The notes beneath the pieces were generated by a model. That model was not told the DNA's origin. It saw only the letters and a list, made by a program, of their open reading frames with translations, and ran no database searches. Shown here one piece after another: positions 37,588 through 46,787 of a stretch of 64,000 nt of DNA; the stretch's first letter is position 1, and every line of letters begins with the position of its first letter. This DNA comes from Candidatus Zixiibacteriota bacterium (GTDB lineage: Bacteria > Zixibacteria > MSB-5A5 > GN15 > FEB-12): positions 124,001-188,000 of the forward strand of contig JACZXB010000001.1 of the NCBI GenBank assembly GCA_022571845.1, in the 5' to 3' direction. The position numbers and the translations under genes are program-made.

Positions 37588-37855
37588 TCAGACCAGTTCT
37601 TTGGCCCGATTGAGTTCTTTTTCGTTGGAGCTATTGTTTGGCGAAACGACTAAAAGCCTGCCAGTCCGCCTCGCTTCGCTGTTGATAGCAATCAGCATCG
37701 GTTTTTGGGCGGCCATTATTTCGTAAATTTTACCGGGGATATTTCGGGTAAACAGGTCAGCCTTTCAGAGAGGCACCAAAAAACAGGTCAGTGGCCGCAT
37801 AAAAATCGGGAATGCGGCTGCGGCTAAAAAATGGATCTAAATAATCCTGTGTCAT
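37588..37855 (-). pseudogene. Truncated, frameshifted GT4 glycosyltransferase
   Basis: Two adjacent frames give one glycosyltransferase C-terminus. 37855-37757 reads ...SRIPDFYAATDLFFGASLKG-stop, and the -1 frame continues KADLFTRNIPGKIYEIMAAQ to the stop at 37588. IP-D/E-F-x-AA-D-L, then DLF-x-x-x-IP-x-K-I-Y-E-I-M-A is a hallmark of GT4 enzymes. Adding one A to the run at the junction restores SLKKADLF. The N-terminal two thirds are missing; the residual ATG overlaps the stop of the chain-length regulator (ATGA). Base composition resembles the flanking chromosome, not the AT-rich locus. Confidence 0.75.
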
Positions 37856-38928
37856 ATCAACTTCTCTTGACTCTTTATTCTAAAAATATATTTACTTATA
37901 GTTGGAAAAGTGTTTTGTAGATCATTTTTAATTTCATTTAATACTTCTTTTTCCTGCCCTCTTGAATGTTTTTTAAATCCTTCATATATAATGACCATGA
38001 AGACTACTAAAAATAAACTTATAACAATAACTAAGAATAAAATCAGCGCTCTTTGGGGGCTTGATATTTGGGTCGGTAATGATGGACTATCTAAGATTTG
38101 AATAATTGGTACATCTTTTTGTGCATCAAATTTTGCTCTTTCAAATTCTTTATTCAAAAACAAAAATATACTTGATTTGATTTCAACGCTTCGATCTAAA
38201 CGTGATAAAGCTCTAATAATTTCCGAATTACTACTTAAGCGCCAATTTCGATTGGCTGCTTGAAATCGTTCAAGCTCATCTTCAGCAACCGAGAGCTCTT
38301 CTTTGATAACACCTAATTGTTTTGCGAGATATACTTCGTTTTCGCTTGCCTTCGATCGTCGTTTATAGAGATTGTAATTTTCTAATTCAAAAAGATATTT
38401 CGCTACTAGAGCCTGCGAAAAAGCGGGATACTTTGTTTCAACAGCTAAGTGAATAACAGCTGTTTTTTTTTCTGTACCGAAAGATGAAATTTTAGTAAGC
38501 TTAACAACGAGTTCGTCAGTATCATATTCATCAAAATATTCTTGAAGTGTTAATGTCTTTATTTTACCATCAACATGAAATGAATATTCCTCTGATAAAA
38601 GTGCTTTGGCAATATGAAGCGATTTTAGGATTGCTGGAAATAATGCGGACGGATTTTCATTCAAGTTAGAATTAGTTCCAATGCCTGCAAGAGATTTCAG
38701 ATCACTTAACTGATCTTGAGACCCGCTTGGCAAAATTGAAGCAGTTGAAGTGTACTTATTCGGAAGTAGAAGTAACAATACAATAGTTAAAACTATCACG
38801 ATACCAATACTATAAATAATAAAGATTGCCTTTTTTATTATAATTGAGGCTAATAAAAAGAGGTTATATTCTGAATCCTCTTCTATTCGGTTATTTTTGC
38901 TTGCATCTGAAAAATTTGACGAACTCAT
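37852..38928 (-). CDS. Wzz-like polysaccharide chain-length regulator
   Basis: Inner-membrane co-polymerase that sets polymer length in Wzy-type assembly. TM1 (about 33-54) leads into a long periplasmic region with predicted coiled coil around 200-250 (SENEVYLAKQLGVIKEEL), then TM2 (about 303-327) preceded by the Pro-rich SPSLPTQISSPQRA. PNKYTSTASILPSG after TM1 is the Wzz domain start. It lacks a C-terminal tyrosine kinase. It overlaps the upstream glycosyltransferase by 4 bases. Confidence 0.87.
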   Translation of the reverse strand: MSSSNFSDASKNNRIEEDSEYNLFLLASIIIKKAIFIIYSIGIVIVLTIVLLLLLPNKYTSTASILPSGSQDQLSDLKSLAGIGTNSNLNENPSALFPAILKSLHIAKALLSEEYSFHVDGKIKTLTLQEYFDEYDTDELVVKLTKISSFGTEKKTAVIHLAVETKYPAFSQALVAKYLFELENYNLYKRRSKASENEVYLAKQLGVIKEELSVAEDELERFQAANRNWRLSSNSEIIRALSRLDRSVEIKSSIFLFLNKEFERAKFDAQKDVPIIQILDSPSLPTQISSPQRALILFLVIVISLFLVVFMVIIYEGFKKHSRGQEKEVLNEIKNDLQNTFPTISKYIFRIKSQEKLI

Positions 38929-40085
38929 TTCATGTTTCTTTCGACTGATATTGTCTTATTTTCAACATCAAAAGCATAGTGAGAATTAACAGCTTTTTCA
39001 ACAAAATCTTTGAATTCCTTTTTAAACCTTTCTTCAGCAAATCTCTGAGCATTATTGTGAACAAATGCAGGATCAAAAGCAACAATACCGCTCTCGAATC
39101 GTTTTACGGCATTGATGATATCATCCGGATGCTGTCGATAGAAGAAGATGCCTGTCTTGTTTTCAATAATTGTTTCAAGCGACCCTCCTTTACCATAAGC
39201 GATAACGGGAGTACCGCAAGCCTGAGCTTCTACCGTCACAATACCGAAATCTTCAACAGCGGCAAAAACGAACGCTTTTGCCCGTTGCATATATTCCCGT
39301 ATTGTTTCCCTAGACTGAAAACCCATCAGTTCTATATTTGAACCGGCAATTGATTTAACCTTGTTGAACAGGGGACCATCTCCAATCACAACCAGTTTTT
39401 TTTCAGGCATTTTTGAAAATGCTTCAACAATCATTCCAATTTTTTTGTATGGAACAAATCTTGATGTTGTTAGATAATAATCGTCTTTTTGTGTGTGAAG
39501 TTTAAAAAAATCAAAATCAACAGGTGGGTAGATTACGAAAGACTCTCTGTTATAAACTTTTTTTATTCGTCTTTCAATATAGTTTGAAATAGCAATAAAA
39601 TAATCCACACCATTAGCAGTCCGATAATCCCACATTCTGATTTTATGGAGCATATATTTTGCAATCCATCCTTTAATACCTTTATTCAGCCCGGATTCTT
39701 CGAGATATTGATGTGTCAGATCCCAGGCATATCTGATGGGAGAATAGCACATACAGATGTGAAGCTGATCGGGGCCGGTGATAACACCTTTGGCAACAGC
39801 GTAAGAACTTGAAATTATGAGGTCATACTGCGAAAGGTCAAATTGTTCTATTGCGAGCGGCATGAGCGGCAGATAACTGCGGTATTTGCTTTTTGCGAAC
39901 GGCATTTTCTGCAGGAACGAGGTGGTCACCTTCTTGTTCAGAATAAAACCCCTCTGCCCCTCCGGAATAAAATCGTAGAGTGAGAAAAGGTCAGCCTCAG
40001 GATAGATCAGGATCATCTGCTCCAGGACGCGTTCAGCTCCTCCATACGTCACCAGCCAGTCATGAACTATTGCAGTTTTCATCAA
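38925..40085 (-). CDS. GT4 glycosyltransferase
   Basis: Cytosolic or membrane-associated transferase for a surface glycan, GT-B fold. Begins TAIVHDWLVTYGGAERVLEQ, with a GGAER nucleotide-side loop, and carries the GT4 E-x7-E region as AAVEDFGIVTVEAQACGTPV (about 290-310). It resembles WbaZ-type mannosyltransferases, but sugar specificity is unproven. The 5' third of the gene (about 39700-40085) looks less AT-rich than the rest, so the gene may be mosaic. ATGA overlaps on both sides couple it to the adjacent genes. Confidence 0.88.
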   Translation of the reverse strand: MMKTAIVHDWLVTYGGAERVLEQMILIYPEADLFSLYDFIPEGQRGFILNKKVTTSFLQKMPFAKSKYRSYLPLMPLAIEQFDLSQYDLIISSSYAVAKGVITGPDQLHICMCYSPIRYAWDLTHQYLEESGLNKGIKGWIAKYMLHKIRMWDYRTANGVDYFIAISNYIERRIKKVYNRESFVIYPPVDFDFFKLHTQKDDYYLTTSRFVPYKKIGMIVEAFSKMPEKKLVVIGDGPLFNKVKSIAGSNIELMGFQSRETIREYMQRAKAFVFAAVEDFGIVTVEAQACGTPVIAYGKGGSLETIIENKTGIFFYRQHPDDIINAVKRFESGIVAFDPAFVHNNAQRFAEERFKKEFKDFVEKAVNSHYAFDVENKTISVERNMK

Positions 40086-41161
40086 TTTGACATCTCTTCT
40101 ATTGCATCAATAAACGCATTAGCGGGATTTTCCCAGGTGAACATTTTCACTCTCTCTTGCCCCAGCTTAATAAGCTTGTGGCGTAATTCAACATCGCATA
40201 ATACACTTCGCATATTGTACGCGATGTCTTTAACATCATAAGGGTCACAATATAGAACAGCATCGCCACACACTTCAGGCAAAGAAGCAACATTTGACAC
40301 TACACACGGGCAACCGCATGCCATAGCTTCAAGCGGAGGCAAACCAAATCCTTCGTATAATGATGGTAATACAAGAATAGATGCTTTTTGGTAGATACTA
40401 ATCAATTTTTCATCACTCACTTTACCAGTAAATGTGATCCATTTACTCCATGCGGAATCAGCTATTTCTTCTCTAAAACCAGGAATGCCAGTAATAAAAC
40501 TATCCGCTTCGCCTACTATCATTAAAGGTAATTTAATATTGTATTTTTCATGAAGAATTTTATATGCGGTAATTAACCTCTTTAAATTTTTGTGTGGTTT
40601 AACATTACCAACATATACAATATATTTACGATTATTTTCAAGTGATTTTTCTATATTAGCAAAACTGGCACCGATATGAATAACCTTGACCTTTTCAACG
40701 CCTGGCAGCTTATACTTAATCATTTCAGATAGTGTGAAATTTGAGTCTGTAAATACTATTCGGGATTTTCTTAAAGCCGCTGAAAGCATGCTTCGAGCAT
40801 ATATTTTCATAATTAACGTTTTATTATCATTTTCATCAGCAATATGAAATAAATCATGTATAGTTGTTATCTGAATGCCTCGAAATAACAGGGGTATATT
40901 ATAATGTGGTGAGAAAAACATATCACATTTAGGCGTTTTTCTTAACATCTCATACTGTTCCGATATTGAATATATCGGAGAGTTACATTCGATAATATCA
41001 ACATTATCGTTTTCATCATTTATCTGTTGCAGGTCATTAATATGACCTAACAGATATATTTTGAAATTTGGTAATAAAGTGATAAGATGCGGTACCAAGT
41101 TTCTCAGATAAGTACCAATCCCGCTGGAACGCCACATTCGGCAGTCAATTGAAAGCCGCAT
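40082..41161 (-). CDS. GT4 glycosyltransferase
   Basis: Second GT-B transferase of the locus. N-terminus [20 protein letters not shown] holds the acceptor/donor Gly loop. [15 protein letters not shown] (about 188-202) and [20 protein letters not shown] (about 266-285, E-x7-E) are GT4 hallmarks. 359 aa. Starts 3 bases after the polymerase stop and overlaps the next transferase by 4 bases. Donor sugar unknown; a rhamnosyl or mannosyl role is plausible given the linked rfb genes. Confidence 0.88.
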   Translation of the reverse strand: MRLSIDCRMWRSSGIGTYLRNLVPHLITLLPNFKIYLLGHINDLQQINDENDNVDIIECNSPIYSISEQYEMLRKTPKCDMFFSPHYNIPLLFRGIQITTIHDLFHIADENDNKTLIMKIYARSMLSAALRKSRIVFTDSNFTLSEMIKYKLPGVEKVKVIHIGASFANIEKSLENNRKYIVYVGNVKPHKNLKRLITAYKILHEKYNIKLPLMIVGEADSFITGIPGFREEIADSAWSKWITFTGKVSDEKLISIYQKASILVLPSLYEGFGLPPLEAMACGCPCVVSNVASLPEVCGDAVLYCDPYDVKDIAYNMRSVLCDVELRHKLIKLGQERVKMFTWENPANAFIDAIEEMSN

Positions 41162-41164
41162 TTA

Positions 41165-42412
41165 TCAAATTCTCTTTGTATTATTTAATCGAAAATAACA
41201 TAATAATGGAAACATACAGAAAAACCAAAATGGATATAATAATAGAGCGTTCAGATTACACAAAAGCAAACTCACAAACAAATAATTCAGATAGACTTTG
41301 TTAACAAATAATTTTTCTTCTACAAATCCCGACAGGGAAAATCTAATTAAATGTATCATTGTAACAGCTGTAATAGTAAATATTGGAATACCTAAGGTAA
41401 CCATCAATGCCAATATTGATGAATCTATTGATGACAATTTGGTTAATCCCAAATATGAGAAGAAATTAAATCCGATTCCGAATATTAATACGTCAATTCG
41501 TGATAAAAGATTTATCGCCAGCATAAAATTATTATAACGGTGCGCTGCTGATTCATCCTGTCCTATAGAAGTAAATCTCTCAGTAATTCTAATAATTTCA
41601 TCCGAGAAAAAATAGAACATGCTTACTATGGATAAAGCCAATATAGCACCATTAATGATTAGCGATTTTTTGATTCGAAAATTACTTATAAGATTTTTAA
41701 TATCCAATAAATAGTAAAACATTATCCCCAGCGATAATCCGAATAAAGAAGATCTCGAAAAAGTAAACAATTCAGAAAAAAATAGAAAAATAAATATAAT
41801 TATGTATTTTTTCTTTTGTGTTAAATCGAATAAATACAAACATATTAATATTGGCAAAATGAGTAAATTGCCAAAAAAATTGGGGTCAAAAAGTGTACCC
41901 AACAACCTATGTAAATGCGGATCCCCGTGATAAATTACACCAAATAATGAAAGGAAAGCGTATAGCTGACCGGCATCAGGAAATATAAAATATATCACCC
42001 AGGCCACTATTGTATTGACTACAAAAACAACTATATAAAAATTAAGAACCTTTTGTAAATTAGAACCATAAATCTTGAAGAATGACAGTCCGATCACATA
42101 ACTGGTAATAAAGAACATTAAAATTCTTATGTTATATGTAAATGCTAAGGTACTTATCTCCTGAACTTTAAGTACACCTATTAGATATGATATGAAAAAG
42201 AAAGAATATATAATTAAAAATTGCCAAGGGAAATTTCGAACATCTTTCCAGGACAATAATAAAATTAATATACAAGAACAATGAAGAACTAATTCAAATA
42301 TATTAAAGGAACCAAGTGCTGTTGCTAGTGGAATAAGTCTCAATATGTTTCCGAGAAACATAAAAAGAACAAAAACAAACAGAACGAATTTATATCTTGT
42401 TGTCCTCTCCAT
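41165..42412 (-). CDS. Wzy-like O-antigen/capsule polymerase
   Basis: Very hydrophobic 415-residue protein with about 11 TM segments and one larger periplasmic loop around 260-300 (FTSIGQDESAAHRYNN), the O-antigen ligase/polymerase layout. FSRSSLFGLSLGI (about 218-230) resembles the S/T-R-S-x-x motif of the Wzy_C family. It would polymerise repeat units delivered by the flippase at 46788. Strongly AT-rich. Assignment rests on topology and context. Confidence 0.75.
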   Translation of the reverse strand: MERTTRYKFVLFVFVLFMFLGNILRLIPLATALGSFNIFELVLHCSCILILLLSWKDVRNFPWQFLIIYSFFFISYLIGVLKVQEISTLAFTYNIRILMFFITSYVIGLSFFKIYGSNLQKVLNFYIVVFVVNTIVAWVIYFIFPDAGQLYAFLSLFGVIYHGDPHLHRLLGTLFDPNFFGNLLILPILICLYLFDLTQKKKYIIIFIFLFFSELFTFSRSSLFGLSLGIMFYYLLDIKNLISNFRIKKSLIINGAILALSIVSMFYFFSDEIIRITERFTSIGQDESAAHRYNNFMLAINLLSRIDVLIFGIGFNFFSYLGLTKLSSIDSSILALMVTLGIPIFTITAVTMIHLIRFSLSGFVEEKLFVNKVYLNYLFVSLLLCNLNALLLYPFWFFCMFPLLCYFRLNNTKRI

Positions 42413-42444
42413 TAGTCAGGTTACGTCTAAGAGAGTATTTTTCT

Positions 42445-42665
42445 TCAAGTTTCAGTTTCCTTCGTCTTCATATGGCGGTTTGCAGCCGTGCGCAGGGTGC
42501 AACTCGTGAACACCTCATAAATTTCCATTTTCAAACAGGTTTCCATAAATCGCAGTGAGGTTGGCTCTGCCCCATTGTCCAATAATATTGATTCCGGCTG
42601 ATCTGATATTTGCTGCAAACAGTTGATACTGAACTGCCTGATAACACTACCAAAACATTCTTCTC
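42445..42665 (-). pseudogene. Degraded transposase fragment (IS3/IS481-like)
   Basis: The 372-base gap 42413-42784 has no intact gene. Translating the minus strand in successive frames gives a helix-turn-helix-like SSVSTVCSKYQISRNQYYW, then a DDE-type LLDNGAEPTSLRFMETCLK leading to FTS, and, one base shifted, HPAHGCKPPYED. DNG-x-E-x-TS-x-RF...FTS...HP-x-x-G-K is the pattern of IS3/IS481 integrase cores. The HTH and DDE parts overlap in different frames, so there is an internal deletion plus frameshifts. It is less AT-rich than its neighbours. Confidence 0.5.
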
Positions 42666-42784
42666 CTTCGTCTTTGAATCCTACTGACGCCGCTTCACAA
42701 ACTCCTACTGTGAATCCTTCCACAAGATACTTACTTACCAAAAGAGTCAACTAACGGAGAGCAGGCTATGCCATCTGAGCAACA

Positions 42785-44038
42785 TCATTTCTCAAAATAA
42801 TTATCAACGATACGTCTTGAGAAACCATTATCAAATTTATTGAATAATTGATTTACTCTGTCCCTTTCTTTTGAATATAAATCATTTTCACTTTTATGGG
42901 CAGGGCTAATAATCATTTCAATCTCTTTCATAACCTCTATCCAGTCGTAACATTTTGGGCCTGGTGTAACATCATCATAATCATAATATAGGCCTACGTT
43001 ATTCTTTATATAATCATTAAAGTCAAAAGGAGCAAATATTATTGGTCTATTCATTATTAAGAAATCAAAAAATATACTTGAATAATCTGTAATCAAAATA
43101 TCAGTAAATCTCAATAATGGGTACGGATCTACGTGACGATAAATTAAAATATTCGATTTATCTTTGATTATATCCTCTACAATTTCTAATTCCAGGAAAT
43201 GTGGCTTCAATAATAAAACAGCATTTAGATTTCTTAATTTTTCATTATAATTATCAATATCGAATTTGTAATCGTTCATGAGATTCAGAATATCAATAGG
43301 AACTGGCTTACGATGAGTAGGCAGCCAGCTAATTACATATTCATATTTTGCTCTTAAGTTTTCTAATGCCTTAATTTCAGGAAACAGCTTCTCCGTAAAT
43401 AGATAATCTCTGGACATTGAATCATTACGAGATTGTCCCATGACATCAATCATAGTTTCGGAAATATTAAAAGCACTTTTAAATGATGGGCAAATATAAT
43501 CAGATGAAATAATTATTCTATCAAAAAACCGACTACTATATAGATAAGGAATAATTGAATAGGATATTTTTCTTAGCACATTTCGAATTTTATCTTTTCC
43601 ATTATGGCTAATCCAATCCGAATCGTATCCAATCATTTTTAAGGGAGTACCATGCCATAATTGAATCACTTCCGAACCACTTATCAGTACCGGATGGATA
43701 TCTTCGATTGAATGGGAAATGAAAGTTTTCTTGGCACGTATTACTGTTCTCAAACCACTTATCGAATACAAGTATTCAGCATTCATGCCATTACTCTTTA
43801 TAAAAGTTACGACATCTTTATTCTTTGAAATAAAAACAGATTTTATATGTTTAACATTTTCGCTTGCATACAAGAAAAGATATTTACTATTATCAGCAAA
43901 ATGATAACCCAATGATGAACCGAAAATGTATAATTGTTTATCTTTGGAAATCATCTTTGATATAAAATACAAAGGGAAAAGAAGCATCAATACTATAAAT
44001 TCTAAGACACCTCTCTTCTTCAGTATTTTATTAGCCAT
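42785..44038 (-). CDS. CDP-glycerol glycerophosphotransferase family protein (TagB/TagF-like)
   Basis: Predicted to move a polyol phosphate (for example glycerol phosphate) from a CDP-activated donor to a glycan. The C-terminal GT-B-like domain has WHGTPLKMIGYDSD (about 129-142), SWLPTHRKPVP (about 233) and ITDYSSIFFDFLIMNRPIIF (about 312-331), which are the family signatures. A hydrophobic N-terminus (about 12-30) suggests membrane association. Adjacent to a LicC-like nucleotidyltransferase, so a phospho-decorated polysaccharide is a fair inference. AT-rich. Confidence 0.85.
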   Translation of the reverse strand: MANKILKKRGVLEFIVLMLLFPLYFISKMISKDKQLYIFGSSLGYHFADNSKYLFLYASENVKHIKSVFISKNKDVVTFIKSNGMNAEYLYSISGLRTVIRAKKTFISHSIEDIHPVLISGSEVIQLWHGTPLKMIGYDSDWISHNGKDKIRNVLRKISYSIIPYLYSSRFFDRIIISSDYICPSFKSAFNISETMIDVMGQSRNDSMSRDYLFTEKLFPEIKALENLRAKYEYVISWLPTHRKPVPIDILNLMNDYKFDIDNYNEKLRNLNAVLLLKPHFLELEIVEDIIKDKSNILIYRHVDPYPLLRFTDILITDYSSIFFDFLIMNRPIIFAPFDFNDYIKNNVGLYYDYDDVTPGPKCYDWIEVMKEIEMIISPAHKSENDLYSKERDRVNQLFNKFDNGFSRRIVDNYFEK

Positions 44039-44076
44039 TTAATCCTTGTCATAAAATAATATTACAAACATAAATG

Positions 44077-44826
44077 TTATTTAAACTTTTCTTTAAAAAT
44101 CATAGCTTTCATTATCTCGACATCAGGATGAAAATCAACTTCCCTCCAATCCGAGGGCTCAATTTTTAGAAAAGAGATAACTATACCATCATCGATAAGA
44201 GAGTTAAATATCTCTAACCAAAACTTATTCAAATAATCTTCATTTTTAACTAATTGAAGAATTTTATTTACAAACAATCTTCTACTTTTTTCACCCTTAA
44301 CTAGAACTAATCCTATCGACTCGGCACCTACTTCAGAAAGTGGTATGTCTTTATGAACTCTCATAATTAATCCATCAGAACCAAAGCTGACTTTCATATC
44401 ATCTTCATGATATTCATCTCTATAGTCGATGGTAAGTTGAATGATATTATTAGCATCAGATTTAATTTGTTTAAAGACATCACCAATGTAGATATTATCA
44501 CCGTTCGTTATAACAAAGTCTTCTCCTTGCATCTCATTATGAGCTACCCAGAGAGAAACAAGATTATTGGTAACATCGTAGACCGGATTAAAAATTGTTT
44601 TGATTTTTATTTTTGATTTATGATCCTTTATTTTAGCTTCAATTTGTTCTGTTTTATACCCTGTGATAATAATAATTTCTGAGAACATTTCAGAAGATAC
44701 AGCGCTTTCGAGTTGTCGCTCCAATATTGTTGTACCGTCACCAAAATCTATAAGAGATTTTGGCGTGTTTCTTGTCAAAGGCCAAAGACGTTCTCCTTTG
44801 CCTGCAGCGAGAATAAATAATTTCAA
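44077..44826 (-). CDS. Nucleotidyltransferase, LicC-like (phosphocholine/polyol-phosphate cytidylyltransferase?)
   Basis: Activates a phosphorylated small molecule or sugar as an NDP derivative. The nucleotidyltransferase signature is LAAGKGERLWPLTRNTPKSL (6-25). The NPVYDVTNNLVSLW segment (about 80-93) and the late WREVDFHPDVE segment are like LicC-type phosphocholine cytidylyltransferases more than hexose-1-phosphate enzymes. 249 aa fits. It lies between asparagine synthase (gap 17 bases) and the glycerophosphotransferase-like gene, its probable partner. The actual substrate is not readable. Confidence 0.75.
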   Translation of the reverse strand: MKLFILAAGKGERLWPLTRNTPKSLIDFGDGTTILERQLESAVSSEMFSEIIIITGYKTEQIEAKIKDHKSKIKIKTIFNPVYDVTNNLVSLWVAHNEMQGEDFVITNGDNIYIGDVFKQIKSDANNIIQLTIDYRDEYHEDDMKVSFGSDGLIMRVHKDIPLSEVGAESIGLVLVKGEKSRRLFVNKILQLVKNEDYLNKFWLEIFNSLIDDGIVISFLKIEPSDWREVDFHPDVEIMKAMIFKEKFK

Positions 44827-44843
44827 CTGGAATTCCTCATTTG

Positions 44844-46781
44844 CTAATTCTTATCAATATATTCCCTTTGCCAGAGCTCCATATTGACCAACATCCATAT
44901 TTTTATTCCAAATTTGTGATTTGAAAATAATTGTTTGTTGTTTATTATCTTTTCCATATTTTTATTATAAAAATTTCTGTTCTGAGCCCTTTTATCCAGA
45001 AGAATCTCTTTAGCGAAATCATTAAAATCATCTCCCAACCATTTATGTACAGGAACTGGAAAGCCCATCTTTTTTCTCCAAACAACTTCCTTTGGCAGAT
45101 CATTTTCAAAAGTTTTCTTAAGGATATATTTTGGTATATCATATTTCTCACTGATTTGATCAGAATTGTAGGAACATGCTGTGGCCTTATCAGTTTGAGA
45201 TCTCCATTTCAATTTATACTTAATTGGAATTGTAAATGCAAATTCAACAAGTCGGTGGTCAACAAACGGGACTCTAGCCTCAACTGAGGTTGCCATTGTA
45301 GTCATATCCACTCTCTGCAGAAGACCTACTAAGTGAATTTTTTCAAAAATCCACATATACTTGTCATAGATATTTATATTTTTAATCTTATCAAATTCTA
45401 CAGCAAAAATATTTCTTAATTGTTCATCATAATTCAGAAATTCTAAAATATCTGGGTGGAGAAACTCCTGCTTATCATCCCAGTTTGTATAATTATATAG
45501 AAAGAGAAAGTGTTCCTGGTCCGATTTGAACTTATTACCTTCATACATTTTATCTAAATTTCTTTGCAACAATTTGTCTGTTTCTGAATTAGATGTGTTA
45601 TTGGATTTTTCAAGTTCTTTTAATCGCTGATAGTCATAAGGACTTCTGAATATCCTGCCGTAGCCACCGAAAATCTCATCGGCACCTTCACCGGACAGTA
45701 CAACAGTTATATGTTTCTTCAATTCTTTGGACATAACATATAAAGCAGGCTCATTGGGGACACTAAGGGGAGCATCTTTATAACTAATTAGTTTAACCAT
45801 ATTTTCTATGTAATCTGTGGAACTCATGGTCATACAATGGTGATTTGTTTGGTATTTATCAGCTACTTGTTTGGCATAGCCAAATTCGTTGAAGCCTTCC
45901 TCATTAAAACCGATTGTGAATGTATTTATTGGTGTTTCTATGATATTACTCATAAGGGCTACTGTGATACTGGAATCAAGACCACCGCTAAGATATGCTC
46001 CGACAGGAACATCAGATCTCATTCTATACTTCACAGAACTTGCCATGATTTCACGAAGCCTATTGATATAAAACTTTTCTCCTCTATCTTCATTATTTTC
46101 ATTAATCGGAATTTCCCAATACTGATATTTTTTTACATTAGGTCCAGATACTTCCAAATAATAACCAGGGTCTAACGACTTTATCTTATTGAACAAAGTA
46201 TCTTCACCAATAGGATATCTATAGTTTAAATAACTTGAAAGACCAATGATATTTTCTGATGAGGAGAAACCGGGGTATCTCAATATCGCTTTAATTTCTG
46301 AGGCAAAAAGAAGTTTGCCTTCGAATAAACTATAAAACAAAGGTTTAATTCCTATTCGATCTCTGACCAAAGTTACAGTTTTGTATTTTTTATCATAAAT
46401 GGCAAATGCAAACATGCCATTGAATTTCTTAAGACACTTGATACCATATTCTATATAAGCATTAAGAATTACTTCCGTATCTGTTTGTGATAGAAACTTA
46501 TATCCTTTTGTTTCTAATTCCAATCTTAGCTCTTGATAATTGTAAATTTCTCCGTTAAAGACAATTACTACCCTGCCGGTTATATCAAACATTGGTTGTC
46601 TACCACGTGAAGTCAGATCAATAATTGTAAGACGTCGATGCCCGAAAGCAACATGGTCATCAACGAACGAACCTGAATCATCCGGTCCGCGATGTTTCAT
46701 GGTTTCAGCCATTTCTTTGATTACGCTAATACGCACCTTTTTTTTGTTGTCTAGATTTACAATACCGGCAATTCCACACAT
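44844..46781 (-). CDS. asnB: Asparagine synthase (glutamine-hydrolysing)
   Basis: Class II amidotransferase: Cys2 (MCGIAG) is the glutaminase nucleophile, with MKHRGPDDSG and FNGEIYNYQELR, and the synthetase half has the pyrophosphate loop SGGLDSS (about 266-272). 645 aa is standard. Homologues inside polysaccharide loci are thought to amidate uronic acids or acyl sugars, so this copy may modify the glycan rather than make asparagine. It follows the flippase by 6 bases in an AT-rich cluster. Confidence 0.9.
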   Translation of the reverse strand: MCGIAGIVNLDNKKKVRISVIKEMAETMKHRGPDDSGSFVDDHVAFGHRRLTIIDLTSRGRQPMFDITGRVVIVFNGEIYNYQELRLELETKGYKFLSQTDTEVILNAYIEYGIKCLKKFNGMFAFAIYDKKYKTVTLVRDRIGIKPLFYSLFEGKLLFASEIKAILRYPGFSSSENIIGLSSYLNYRYPIGEDTLFNKIKSLDPGYYLEVSGPNVKKYQYWEIPINENNEDRGEKFYINRLREIMASSVKYRMRSDVPVGAYLSGGLDSSITVALMSNIIETPINTFTIGFNEEGFNEFGYAKQVADKYQTNHHCMTMSSTDYIENMVKLISYKDAPLSVPNEPALYVMSKELKKHITVVLSGEGADEIFGGYGRIFRSPYDYQRLKELEKSNNTSNSETDKLLQRNLDKMYEGNKFKSDQEHFLFLYNYTNWDDKQEFLHPDILEFLNYDEQLRNIFAVEFDKIKNINIYDKYMWIFEKIHLVGLLQRVDMTTMATSVEARVPFVDHRLVEFAFTIPIKYKLKWRSQTDKATACSYNSDQISEKYDIPKYILKKTFENDLPKEVVWRKKMGFPVPVHKWLGDDFNDFAKEILLDKRAQNRNFYNKNMEKIINNKQLFSNHKFGIKIWMLVNMELWQREYIDKN

Positions 46782-46787
46782 AAATTT

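Noticed and set aside
37757-37759. TGA in the glycosyltransferase remnant as a second selenocysteine codon
   Set aside because: Homology continues in a different frame after the TGA, so the event is a one-base frameshift, not recoding.
42445-42750. 101-codon open frame as an intact gene
   Set aside because: It is a patchwork of transposase-like pieces in shifted frames, has no ribosome-binding site and is better read as a relic.
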